A stretch of 64,000 nucleotides of DNA from contig UCLB01000022.1 of assembly GCA_900473205.1 (NCBI GenBank), positions 62,001 to 126,000 of the forward strand, read 5' to 3'. How positions within the stretch are numbered: position 1 is the stretch's first letter; each line of letters starts with the position of its first letter. The translations under genes and the position numbers were made by a program. The notes under the pieces are model-generated. The model had not been told where the DNA came from. It did no database searches and worked only from the letters and a program-made list of their open reading frames with translations. This DNA is from Hyphomicrobiales bacterium (GTDB taxonomy: Bacteria > Pseudomonadota > Alphaproteobacteria > Rhizobiales > Rhizobiaceae). Shown piece by piece: positions 1-7,474 of this stretch.

Positions 1-617
1 TCCACCTTGCGGAGCACCTGGCCGGGCGTTGCGCCAAAGGCAACGGCGGCTTCCACCAGCGCAGGCGGGGTGGAGATGATACCCAGCCGCGTCAGGCGGA
101 TTGGCGCGGGTAGGGCGAAGATGACCGTTGCAATCAGTCCCGGCACCATGCCAAGCCCGAAAAGCACAAGCGCTGGAATGAGATAGACGAATGTCGGGAT
201 GGTCTGCATGAGGTCGAGCGCGGGGCGCATGAAGGCATAGACCCATTTGCGTCGTGCCGCCAGAATGCCGAGCGGAACGCCGAAGATCATGCAAACGGCA
301 CTGGCCGCGATGACCAGCGCCAGCGTTTCGGTGGTCGCTTTCCAGTATCCCAGATTGATGATGAGCAGCAATCCGAGTGCTGTGAACAGCGGCATGCCGA
401 TGGAGCGACGCATCCATGCGGACAGCGCAGTCAGGATGGCAACGATGATGAGCGGATGGGGTGCCTGTAGAACATAGAGAAAAGCGTCGATGACGCTTTC
501 GAAAATGAAGGATAACCAATCAAAGAAAAAGGAAAGATTTCCGGTCAACCAATCGACTGCCTCCTTGGCATATCGACCGATCGGCAAACGATTTTGAGAA
601 GCGCTGAGCCATTCCAC
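1..617 (-). CDS. choW: Choline ABC transporter permease ChoW (partial, 3' end outside window)
   Basis: Inner-membrane permease of an osmoprotectant-type (ProW family) ABC importer, placed directly downstream of the choline-binding protein gene. About 205 codons are present and the frame stays open to the window edge. The N-terminus, read on the minus strand, begins VEWLSASQNRLPIGRYAKEA and continues into hydrophobic segments, as ProW/ChoW proteins do. The start is taken as GTG at 617; an AAAGG lies about 12 bases upstream and I saw no better ATG. Assignment to choline rather than proline betaine rests on the neighbour choX. The ATPase ChoV would be expected beyond position 1. Confidence 0.85.
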   Translation of the reverse strand, partial: MEWLSASQNRLPIGRYAKEAVDWLTGNLSFFFDWLSFIFESVIDAFLYVLQAPHPLIIVAILTALSAWMRRSIGMPLFTALGLLLIINLGYWKATTETLALVIAASAVCMIFGVPLGILAARRKWVYAFMRPALDLMQTIPTFVYLIPALVLFGLGMVPGLIATVIFALPAPIRLTRLGIISTPPALVEAAVAFGATPGQVLRKV

Positions 618-652
618 GGTAAGAGCAAACCTTTCGTGAACGGAGTCGTGAT

Positions 653-683
653 CGTCTTCCGACCGCGTTTGGGCCGGAAGACG
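653..683 (-). promoter_or_regulatory. Intercistronic stem-loop between choX and choW
   Basis: Nine-base inverted repeat: CGTCTTCCG at 653-661 and CGGAAGACG at 675-683, with a 13-base loop. It lies in the 91-base gap between choX and choW and no T-run follows on the minus strand. Such hairpins often protect the 3' end of a binding-protein mRNA so that it outnumbers the permease; that role is inference. Confidence 0.5.
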
Positions 684-708
684 GGTTCAATGCACTGAAA
701 TGCGACGG

Positions 709-1668
709 CTAGAGACCGATATTCTTCTTGGCAGCGGCCAGAGCGTCTTCGCTGCCGTCCTTGGTTTTTACGCCTGCGAGCCACGGCTCGATGACGGAAG
801 GGTTGGCCTTCAGCCAGTCCGTTGCCGCAGCTTCGCCTTCCATGCCGTCATTGAGGATCTTGCCCATGATTTCGTTTTCCATGGGCAGGGTGAATTGTAG
901 GTTTTTCAGGAAGGTGCCGACATTGGCACATTCCTGCAAATAACCGGCGCGGACATTGGTGTAGATCGTCGCGCCGCCAAGGTTCGGGCCGAAAACGTCA
1001 TCGCCGCCGGTCAGATAGGTCAGCTTGAAGTTGGAGTTCATCGGGTGGGGTTCCCAGCCGAGGAAGACGATGGGATCGCCGGATTTTTCGGCGCGGGCCA
1101 CCTGTGCCAGCATGCCCTGTTCGGAGGATTCGACCACTTCGAAGCTCTTAAGGCCGAACGTGTCCTTGTCCACCATGCCGAGAATGAGGCGGTTGCCGTC
1201 ATTGCCGGGCTCGATGCCGTAAATCTTGCCGCCGAGCTTATCGCTATGGGCTGCGATGTCCTTGAAATCCTTGATGCCGAGTTCGGCACCCTTGCTGTTG
1301 GTGGCCAGCGTATATTTCGCGCCGGTGAGGTTCTCGCGCACCGTTTCCACGGATTTATCGTCGCGATAGGCTTTGATATCGCCTTCCATGGTCGGCATCC
1401 AGTTGCCGAGGAAAACGTCGATATCCTTGTTTTTCAGGGAGGTGTAAGTCACCGGAACGGAGAGAATTTTGACGTCCGTCTGGTAGCCGAGGCTTTTGAG
1501 AATGACGGAAGCGGTTGCCGTGGTGGCTGTGATATCGGTCCAGCCGACATCCGAGAAGCGGACCGTTCCGCAGCTGGTGGGTTCTGCGGCAGATGCGGCA
1601 GTGGTGAAGAGTGCCATTGCAGAAACTGCTGCGGCAAGGGCCAGACAGCGGTGATTTTTTGCAAGCAT
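709..1668 (-). CDS. choX: Choline-binding periplasmic protein ChoX
   Basis: Periplasmic solute-binding protein that delivers choline to the ChoWV transporter. The 319-residue precursor has a signal peptide of about 28 residues ending ASAAE. In precursor numbering it carries W43, D45, W90, Y119, N156 and W205, exactly the aromatic box and polar ligands described for Sinorhizobium meliloti ChoX, so choline specificity is well supported. The gene is first in a minus-strand operon with choW, after a 91-base gap containing a stem-loop. The region between it and the divergent thymidine kinase gene (1669-1898) must hold both promoters, but I could not assign boxes there. Confidence 0.95.
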   Translation of the reverse strand: MLAKNHRCLALAAAVSAMALFTTAASAAEPTSCGTVRFSDVGWTDITATTATASVILKSLGYQTDVKILSVPVTYTSLKNKDIDVFLGNWMPTMEGDIKAYRDDKSVETVRENLTGAKYTLATNSKGAELGIKDFKDIAAHSDKLGGKIYGIEPGNDGNRLILGMVDKDTFGLKSFEVVESSEQGMLAQVARAEKSGDPIVFLGWEPHPMNSNFKLTYLTGGDDVFGPNLGGATIYTNVRAGYLQECANVGTFLKNLQFTLPMENEIMGKILNDGMEGEAAATDWLKANPSVIEPWLAGVKTKDGSEDALAAAKKNIGL

Positions 1669-1898
1669 TGCTTACTCCCTGTTTTTTTAAGTTCCCTAAC
1701 CATTATCAATATCTTCGCCGCACAATCAACTCATGTGCATTTGCGTGGATTGCGGTGCAGTTTGCGACACTAAGAAGAAAATTGTGCGGTGCACTCAAAA
1801 TGCGCCGGTCGTGAAAGCTGTGGTTTTTGCCATCCCGCTCTTGCCCTTGGCACGGTCAAGCCTGCAAAAGGCCTGCAACACACGACCCGGAGGACATG

Positions 1899-2480
1899 AT
1901 GGCCAAGCTCTATTTCAATTATTCGACAATGAATGCTGGCAAATCCACCATGCTGCTGCAGGCATCCTATAACTATCAGGAACGCGGCATGCGCACCCTG
2001 ATTTTTACTGCGGCCTTCGATAATCGTGCCGGTGTCGGCAAGGTGGCCTCGCGCATCGGCCTGTCCTCGGATGCGCTGGTGTTTGACGACGCGACCGACA
2101 TTTTCTCAGAAGTACAGCGGCTGCATGGCGAAGAGCCGGTCGCCTGCGTCTTTATCGATGAGGCCAACTTCCTGTCGGAGCATCACGTCTGGCAACTGGC
2201 CAGCATTGCGGACACGCTTGGTATTCCCGTCATGACCTATGGCCTGCGCACCGATTTTCAGGGCAAGCTGTTTCCCGCGTCCAAGGAGCTTCTGGCTATT
2301 GCCGATGAGCTGCGGGAAATCCGCACCATTTGCCACTGCGGACGCAAGGCCTCCATGGTGGCGCGTTTCGATCATGACGGAAAGGTCGTCACGGAAGGCG
2401 CGCAAATCGATGTCGGCGGCAATGAAAAATACGTCTCCTACTGCCGTCGCCACTGGATGGAAACCATCAAAGGTCAATAA
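1899..2480 (+). CDS. tdk: Thymidine kinase
   Basis: Cytosolic type II thymidine kinase that phosphorylates thymidine to dTMP in pyrimidine salvage. It is 193 residues, close to the usual bacterial length. The P-loop is STMNAGKST near residue 12, the Walker B region is VFIDEANF near residue 87, and a cysteine/histidine zinc-binding part (CHCGRK, later YCRRH) is near the C-terminus. The start is ATG 1899 because GGAGGA at 1889-1894 gives a 4-base spacer; the adjacent ATG at 1896 lies too close to the ribosome site. It is transcribed divergently from choX. Confidence 0.95.
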   Translation: MAKLYFNYSTMNAGKSTMLLQASYNYQERGMRTLIFTAAFDNRAGVGKVASRIGLSSDALVFDDATDIFSEVQRLHGEEPVACVFIDEANFLSEHHVWQLASIADTLGIPVMTYGLRTDFQGKLFPASKELLAIADELREIRTICHCGRKASMVARFDHDGKVVTEGAQIDVGGNEKYVSYCRRHWMETIKGQ

Positions 2481-2525
2481 GGAATAACGGCTGCTCTTGC
2501 AGCTGTCTGCGACAGCTTGGCACAT

Positions 2526-2539
2526 TTGATTTTGGTCAA
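2526..2539 (+). promoter_or_regulatory. FNR/FnrN-type box upstream of pseudoazurin
   Basis: TTGAT-TTTG-GTCAA matches the FNR half-site consensus TTGAT-N4-ATCAA at nine of ten defined positions. Its centre lies about 82 bases before the pseudoazurin start. A class II site centred at -41.5 would place transcription start near 2574, with a poor -10 (TAGGAC, 2562-2567). Rhizobia use FnrN or NnrR at such sites for denitrification genes. Confidence 0.6.
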
Positions 2540-2614
2540 AGAAGCCAACGGCCTGACGCTGTAGGACCTGATGCGGAAAGACCGCCATTGCGGTTTCGCT
2601 CAGGAGTAAGTCTC

Positions 2615-3067
2615 ATGATGAACAATAACGTCCTTCGCCTTTTGACCGGCGCTGCCGTGGCCGGCTTCTTCACCTTTCCGTCGCTGGCCGCAGACATCGA
2701 AATCAAGATGCTGAACAAGGGGTCGGACGGACAGGCCATGGTGTTTGAGCCTGCAGCTGTCAAAGCGAATGTGGGCGATGTCATCACCTTCATACCGGTG
2801 GATAAGGGCCATGATGCCGCTGCCGTCAAAGGCCTCATTCCCGATGGCGTGGAAGAATACAAAGGCAAGATGAATGAGCCTTTGAAGGTGACCGTGGAAA
2901 AAGAAGGCGCCTATGTCTTCAAATGCACCCCGCATGTCGGCATGGGCATGGTGGCGCTGGTCGTGGTGGGTGACGCACCCGCCAATCTCGAAGCGGTAAA
3001 AACCGGCAAGCTGCCGAAAAAGGCGCGCGACAAGCTGGACGCCGAGATCGCCAAGCTCAATCTTTAA
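2615..3067 (+). CDS. Pseudoazurin (blue copper electron carrier)
   Basis: Periplasmic type I copper protein that usually hands electrons to nitrite or nitrous oxide reductase. It has 150 residues with a signal peptide cleaved after SLAAD. The copper ligands are visible: a histidine in KGHDAAAV, then C-T-P-H-V-G-M-G-M, giving the Cys, His and Met spacing of pseudoazurins. AGGAG at 2602-2606 supports ATG 2615. A near-perfect FNR box lies upstream, fitting low-oxygen expression. No nir, nor or nos gene is in the window, so its redox partner must be encoded elsewhere. Confidence 0.93.
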   Translation: MMNNNVLRLLTGAAVAGFFTFPSLAADIEIKMLNKGSDGQAMVFEPAAVKANVGDVITFIPVDKGHDAAAVKGLIPDGVEEYKGKMNEPLKVTVEKEGAYVFKCTPHVGMGMVALVVVGDAPANLEAVKTGKLPKKARDKLDAEIAKLNL

Positions 3068-3162
3068 AAGCGCCTGTTTTTCCACTCCCGCATTGAGAAA
3101 AGGCTGCGCATATTTATATGAGCGGCCTTTTTGCCGATCAGCGATTCGGGAGACAATCCTTC

Positions 3163-4185
3163 ATGGCACGATTGCCGTCTTTTGACAGTCAAATCGAAAC
3201 GGCGAAAGCCGATGCGCAAAAGGTGCAGGAGCTGTCTTCGCAGCTTGCCGCATCCATTGCCGTGCTGCCCGACGTCGTGTCCGAGACGGCCTTTGAGGCG
3301 GAAACCGCGCAATTGGCAGAGCTTCGCAGCGCCAATACGGCACTCGAGGCTGAGCTTCTGACATTGATCAAAGGCTTTGCAGCACGAACCGACGCCGCTT
3401 ATGCGGATTTCGACAGGGTGGATGAGGTCACGCGCCGTGAGAAGGTCACCGCATTTTTCACAAGGCGCGCTGCAGGCTCATTCAAGGCCGTGCGCCTGAA
3501 AAAACTGGCAATCGCAGAACTGCTGAAAGTCATTCTGCTGGAGGCCGCCGCCGTTCACGCAGTACTTCACACCCGTAAGGACGATGCCGCCCCCTTGGTG
3601 TCCACCTGCGAGCCGAAGCTGGAGGCCAGCATGCAAGCGCGCCGTAAGGTCGTGTCGTCCATGGATGACGCCCGCCAGCGTGACAAGGCACTTGCTGCTT
3701 CGCTTGCCACCTTGCAGCGGAAGATTACCGATGCGAGCGATGAGAGCAGGCTGAGCCAGTTGAAGGCGGATGAGGCAGAAGCGACCACGCAACGCGATGC
3801 CGTGTTGGCGGAGCGCAAAAAGCTGGGCAGACAACATGACATTCTCGACCGTCAGGCCATTCTCTTTGGTGATCTCATCGACCTGCTGAATGATGAGATT
3901 TCGCTCCACACCCTGCTACTCAATGCGCTGAACATCGAGGCTGAACGCTGCCTTCAGCTTTACGATGCGGTTTTCGGTTCCCTGGAGGCACTTCTGTCTG
4001 AGGCCGAGCCGCGTCGGGCCGTTGCTGAAGGGGAAGAAACCTCATTGCCTCTGAGCGCATTCCGGGAATTGCTGCTGCTGCATACGCAGGGTGCCGTGAC
4101 CATGCAGGACATCGAGAAACGCAAGAAACGTGTCGATGAGGCGCTTCTGCGGCGCGGCGAGCGACCTGCTGCAAATGGTGGCTGA
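3163..4185 (+). CDS. Hypothetical coiled-coil protein
   Basis: I do not recognise a named family. The 340-residue product has no signal peptide or membrane segment and is almost entirely helical, rich in Ala, Leu, Glu, Arg and Lys with long heptad-like stretches around residues 10-90 and 160-250, so a cytoplasmic coiled-coil protein is likely. The start is ATG 3163, preceded by CGGGAGA about 10 bases upstream; an earlier ATG at 3118 has no ribosome site. It precedes a DUF2333 membrane protein on the same strand by 225 bases, which suggests but does not prove a shared role at the envelope. Confidence 0.75.
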   Translation: MARLPSFDSQIETAKADAQKVQELSSQLAASIAVLPDVVSETAFEAETAQLAELRSANTALEAELLTLIKGFAARTDAAYADFDRVDEVTRREKVTAFFTRRAAGSFKAVRLKKLAIAELLKVILLEAAAVHAVLHTRKDDAAPLVSTCEPKLEASMQARRKVVSSMDDARQRDKALAASLATLQRKITDASDESRLSQLKADEAEATTQRDAVLAERKKLGRQHDILDRQAILFGDLIDLLNDEISLHTLLLNALNIEAERCLQLYDAVFGSLEALLSEAEPRRAVAEGEETSLPLSAFRELLLLHTQGAVTMQDIEKRKKRVDEALLRRGERPAANGG

Positions 4186-4410
4186 CGAAACTCCTGCGGG
4201 AAAAACATCACCCCCTCCGTTGTATCGCGCAACACGGCACCATATGTGAGTGACAGCCGATCCCGGATCTCGGGTGGCAATATTGGTCGCACTGGAGCGT
4301 CGCGCGTCGTTTGGACGCGCAATAACCGCTCCGGCTTGGTGAAGTCAGGCATCGTGCTTTTCGAAAATCTCGCAGGATTTTCAGGCCGATGCGCTCAGGA
4401 GAGTTGAACG

Positions 4411-5565
4411 ATGCTCGATCCGGTAATCGCGTTTTTCAAGCGCATTTTCGCAGCGCTTGGAAGAGGTGCCTCTCTCGTGATCGCATGGCTGTTCTGGCCT
4501 TTCCGCGCCGCGCACGGCTGGTATGGAAACCGCAACGGCGTGATCAAGATAACGATTGCTGCCGCACTCGTCTTCCTCGTCGGGCTTTACGGCTATTTCG
4601 TTTGGCAAACTCAGGTCTGGACGAATTTCAATCCTGACTACGTCAACACTTACAAATTCTCGGAGCGCACCTTGGGTGCAGGCCAGGAACTGCCAGCCCA
4701 GACACCGGCAGCGACCTCCACGCAGGCCACGCCCGCCGTTGCCGCTGCCAAAAGCTGTCAGAGCTCAGCCATCGTCGATGTTGCCGCTGGCCTGATCGAC
4801 TTCAATGTCGATCAGAACGCCTGGATATCGTCCATGCTGCTCTACAGGCTTGGGCTGTTCGGCATGGATTGGGACAACACGCCGTTTCTGGATAACAAGG
4901 CGTCCTTCCAGCGTGGCGTCAATCAGGCCGTGCGCCGTACCTCCGTTGAACTGGTCGATTCGCTTGGTCGCGTTCGCGGCACATCCGGTGTCGATAACAA
5001 CCTGCAAAGCGCCCGTGGCAATCTGCAGTTCGACGAATATTCTTGGTATTTCGGCCTGAACCCATTTGGCCCCAAAACCCCAAGCCCCAGCTATTATCGC
5101 TCAGCGGCTGAAAGCTTGCGCAAATTCAACACCAGCCTGTCGCAGTGCAACTCCGTCTTCGATGGCCGCGCCGACAACCTCATTCAGTTTGTCGATCGTA
5201 TCGCCAACGATATCGGCGGCACCTCGGCCATTCTTCGTGAGCGTTCCGAAAACTACAATGGCGGCTGGTTCGATACGCGTGCCGACGACCGTTTCTGGTT
5301 CGCCTATGGTCAGCTCTATGGCTACTACGGCATTCTCTCTGCCGCGGGTGCGGATTTCTCGCAGGTCATTCGCGAGCGTAACCTGACCAGCCTGTGGAAC
5401 GACACGCTGTTGCAGACGCGTGCGGCACTGCGCATCCAACCCTTCGTCATCTCCAACGGTGATGAGAGTGGATGGATCATGCCATCGCATCTGGCGACAA
5501 TGGGCTTTTATGTGCTGAGAGTGCGCTCGAACCTTGTCGAGCTGCGGTCCGTGCTGGATCGGTAA
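4411..5565 (+). CDS. DUF2333 family membrane-anchored protein
   Basis: A 384-residue alphaproteobacterial protein matching the DUF2333 family, whose function is unknown to me. One clear transmembrane helix lies at about residues 48-68 (ITIAAALVFLVGLYGYFVW), preceded by a basic cytoplasmic N-terminus. Next comes an Ala/Thr/Pro-rich linker (about 90-112) and a periplasmic domain rich in Tyr, Trp and Asn. The start is ATG 4411. The 225-base gap before it (4186-4410) shows no convincing feature. The gene converges with the LuxR-type regulator. Confidence 0.85.
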   Translation: MLDPVIAFFKRIFAALGRGASLVIAWLFWPFRAAHGWYGNRNGVIKITIAAALVFLVGLYGYFVWQTQVWTNFNPDYVNTYKFSERTLGAGQELPAQTPAATSTQATPAVAAAKSCQSSAIVDVAAGLIDFNVDQNAWISSMLLYRLGLFGMDWDNTPFLDNKASFQRGVNQAVRRTSVELVDSLGRVRGTSGVDNNLQSARGNLQFDEYSWYFGLNPFGPKTPSPSYYRSAAESLRKFNTSLSQCNSVFDGRADNLIQFVDRIANDIGGTSAILRERSENYNGGWFDTRADDRFWFAYGQLYGYYGILSAAGADFSQVIRERNLTSLWNDTLLQTRAALRIQPFVISNGDESGWIMPSHLATMGFYVLRVRSNLVELRSVLDR

Positions 5566-5575
5566 TCTTGCTTCG

Positions 5576-5604
5576 GCTGGCGCTTCGTTGAGCGAAGCGT
5601 CAGC
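5576..5604. terminator. Hairpin between convergent DUF2333 and LuxR genes
   Basis: Twelve-base stem (GCTGGCGCTTCG at 5576-5587 with CGAAGCGTCAGC at 5593-5604, one G-T pair) around a five-base loop. It overlaps the last codon of the minus-strand regulator. No T-run follows on either side, so termination is plausible but unproven. Confidence 0.4.
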
Positions 5605-6316
5605 TGATCAGCTTCAGACGAATGGATTTGGCAACAAGCTGCGTGCGGTTGACGCAGTCCAGCTTGCGGATCGCATTGTTCAGATAGGCATTGATCGTGT
5701 GGTCTGACAGAGACAAGATCTGGCCGATCTCTGCGGATGTCTTGCCCTGCGATGTCCAGCGAATGACTTCGAGTTCACGCTTGGTCAGCGCCCGAGGGGT
5801 AACCATCTCGGCCCGGCGCATGCGCTCATAAACATCGAAAGCGTGCAGGGCGATCATGCCGAGTTCGTTGAGGATAACCTGAGATGGATGATCGCAATGA
5901 CCATCGAACCGCATCACATGCCTGTCGCCATTCAGCGAGTTCGTGGGAATGAGCAGCCCGTTGTGAATGCCGAACTGTTTCAGCACGGTGACAATAGAGT
6001 CCATGCCGGTCTGTTCCGCATCTAGTTCTTTCAAAGACCACCGTTGCGGCATCAGCGAATGTTCGAACTTCGGCAGAAGGGGACAATGGCGCATCAGGCG
6101 CATCTGGTCGAATTCGCGAATGAAGCGGATCGGCAATGTCGTTTCCACCAGTGTGGATGACAAAAGGTCTTCCTCCGGTCGAGGAAGCCGCATCAGGCTG
6201 ACATGCGCGTAGCCGAACTCTTTCGCAACGCCCTGCAAGACATGCAGCCACCGAGGACGGCTTTCTGCTGCCGAAATGTCCTTACTCAGTAGCGACTGCC
6301 GTTCGAGTGTGATCAT
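5600..6316 (-). CDS. LuxR-family regulator with degenerate autoinducer-binding domain
   Basis: A 238-residue transcription factor. Residues about 20-160 resemble an autoinducer-binding domain and residues 172-236 form a LuxR helix-turn-helix (LTKRELEVIRWTSQGKTSAE followed by SDHTINAYLNNAI). In the ligand-pocket stretch (FIREFDQMRLMRHCPLL) the Trp, Tyr and Asp that contact acyl-homoserine lactones in TraR appear as Phe, Phe and Cys. No luxI-type synthase is nearby, so it is a LuxR solo, possibly with another ligand or none. The start is ATG 6316, with a weak ribosome site. Confidence 0.85.
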   Translation of the reverse strand: MITLERQSLLSKDISAAESRPRWLHVLQGVAKEFGYAHVSLMRLPRPEEDLLSSTLVETTLPIRFIREFDQMRLMRHCPLLPKFEHSLMPQRWSLKELDAEQTGMDSIVTVLKQFGIHNGLLIPTNSLNGDRHVMRFDGHCDHPSQVILNELGMIALHAFDVYERMRRAEMVTPRALTKRELEVIRWTSQGKTSAEIGQILSLSDHTINAYLNNAIRKLDCVNRTQLVAKSIRLKLIS

Positions 6317-6539
6317 GAGCGTTTTCGTTCGAGAAACGTTGATATGTTAACGGTAACAAATATACGAATTGTCTTGAAAATCCACTTTTAATTTCAGGCG
6401 TGGTTCCTGTTTTATAACTTTGGCTTTAACTGTTTTAATTCAAATGCTTGTGAAGGTAACCCGTCACCGCGACTTTTGGACAGTTTTTTACTTGGGCATG
6501 CGCGGCAGGCGCTTTTGCCGATACCGCGATGGAATCAGC

Positions 6540-7061
6540 TTAGATATCGGAGGTGTCTGCCGCAGCCTTTGGCTTTGCCATCAACTTCTCCAGAAAGCCC
6601 AGCATGACGGCAGAAACGACGAAGGCCAGATGGATAATGGTGAACCACATCAGCTGGCTATCGCTGTACTGGCTGGCATTAAGGAAGATTTGCAGCAGGT
6701 GAATGGACGAGATGGCGACAATGGAAGACGCCACCTTGATCTTCAGGCTGCCGGAATCGAGCTTGCCCAAAAACGAAACCTTGTCCTCTCCCTCATCGAA
6801 ACGGCTAACGAAATTCTCGTAACCGGAAATCATCACCATAACGATCAAACTCGCCACCAGCGCGGCATCGATCAGCGCCAACATGGCCAAAATCATCTCA
6901 GCATCTGTATAAACGAAGACGTTTTCGGCGATTTTCAAGAATTTGAACCCGAAGGACAAGGCATAAACCGCCAGTGCCGCAACAAGACCAAGATAAAACA
7001 CCACCAAAAGCCAGCGGCTGGACAGGATGATTCTCTCTACGAGCAACTCAAGGGATTTCAT
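6540..7061 (-). CDS. YqhA-like membrane protein (UPF0114 / TIGR00645)
   Basis: A 173-residue inner-membrane protein. Four hydrophobic helices are visible at about 15-36, 55-80, 108-130 and 138-158. The N-terminal pattern (LVERIILSSRWLLVVFYLGL) and the overall length match the YqhA/UPF0114 family, whose function is not established. The start is ATG 7061, with GGAAAA a few bases upstream. The 223 bases between it and the LuxR gene (6317-6539) hold no feature I can name beyond the presumed LuxR promoter. Confidence 0.88.
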   Translation of the reverse strand: MKSLELLVERIILSSRWLLVVFYLGLVAALAVYALSFGFKFLKIAENVFVYTDAEMILAMLALIDAALVASLIVMVMISGYENFVSRFDEGEDKVSFLGKLDSGSLKIKVASSIVAISSIHLLQIFLNASQYSDSQLMWFTIIHLAFVVSAVMLGFLEKLMAKPKAAADTSDI

Positions 7062-7474
7062 GGCGTTTTCCGGATCAATATGGCCGCGATTTTTTAACGT
7101 TTCGGGGTTGATCTAGTCGGTGGAGCCTGATGCTTCAAGTGCTTGGCCAGACCTTTTCCCTGCGAATTAATAGATTAGAAAAATATGATTTTCGGCAGCC
7201 CGTAACCCGCGTGAGAACGGTTGTTCTATGTGACGATCACTATGTTGCTGCGATGCAGCATTTTGGCCGAATTCGGCCTGTCACATTTCCGCAACATATG
7301 GGGTGACTGCAAAATATGAATGATAGAATCATGTTTTATTAGTTGACACAGAAACTCATGTTTCCTAATTCTCGGCTCACGGTGGGACCGTAAAAATTCA
7401 GGGCAGTTATCGAGCCATATCGCGACGGCAACGCAAGTTGCCGCCCGCTTTCGTGCGCTCGAATTCAGGGGGTA
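7062..7474. other. Long intergenic region upstream of the TonB-dependent receptor
   Basis: A 413-base AT-rich gap between divergent genes. No ORF with a ribosome site is evident. It contains the possible iron-responsive box at 7344-7358 and must hold promoters for both neighbours. No RNA gene was recognised. Confidence 0.6.
7344..7358 (+). promoter_or_regulatory. Possible iron-responsive operator (RirA IRO-like box)
   Basis: TGA-CACAGAAAC-TCA fits the TGA-N9-TCA pattern of rhizobial RirA operators and lies 117 bases before the receptor gene. The pattern has only six fixed bases and will occur by chance, so support comes mainly from the downstream TonB-dependent receptor. Confidence 0.35.

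Noticed and set aside
1045-1773. Long plus-strand frame opposite choX
   Set aside because: It is the antisense of a confidently identified gene and shows no family resemblance, a common effect of high third-position GC.
1827-1898. Longer start for thymidine kinase
   Set aside because: The extra residues are not part of the kinase, and GGAGGA is positioned for ATG 1899.
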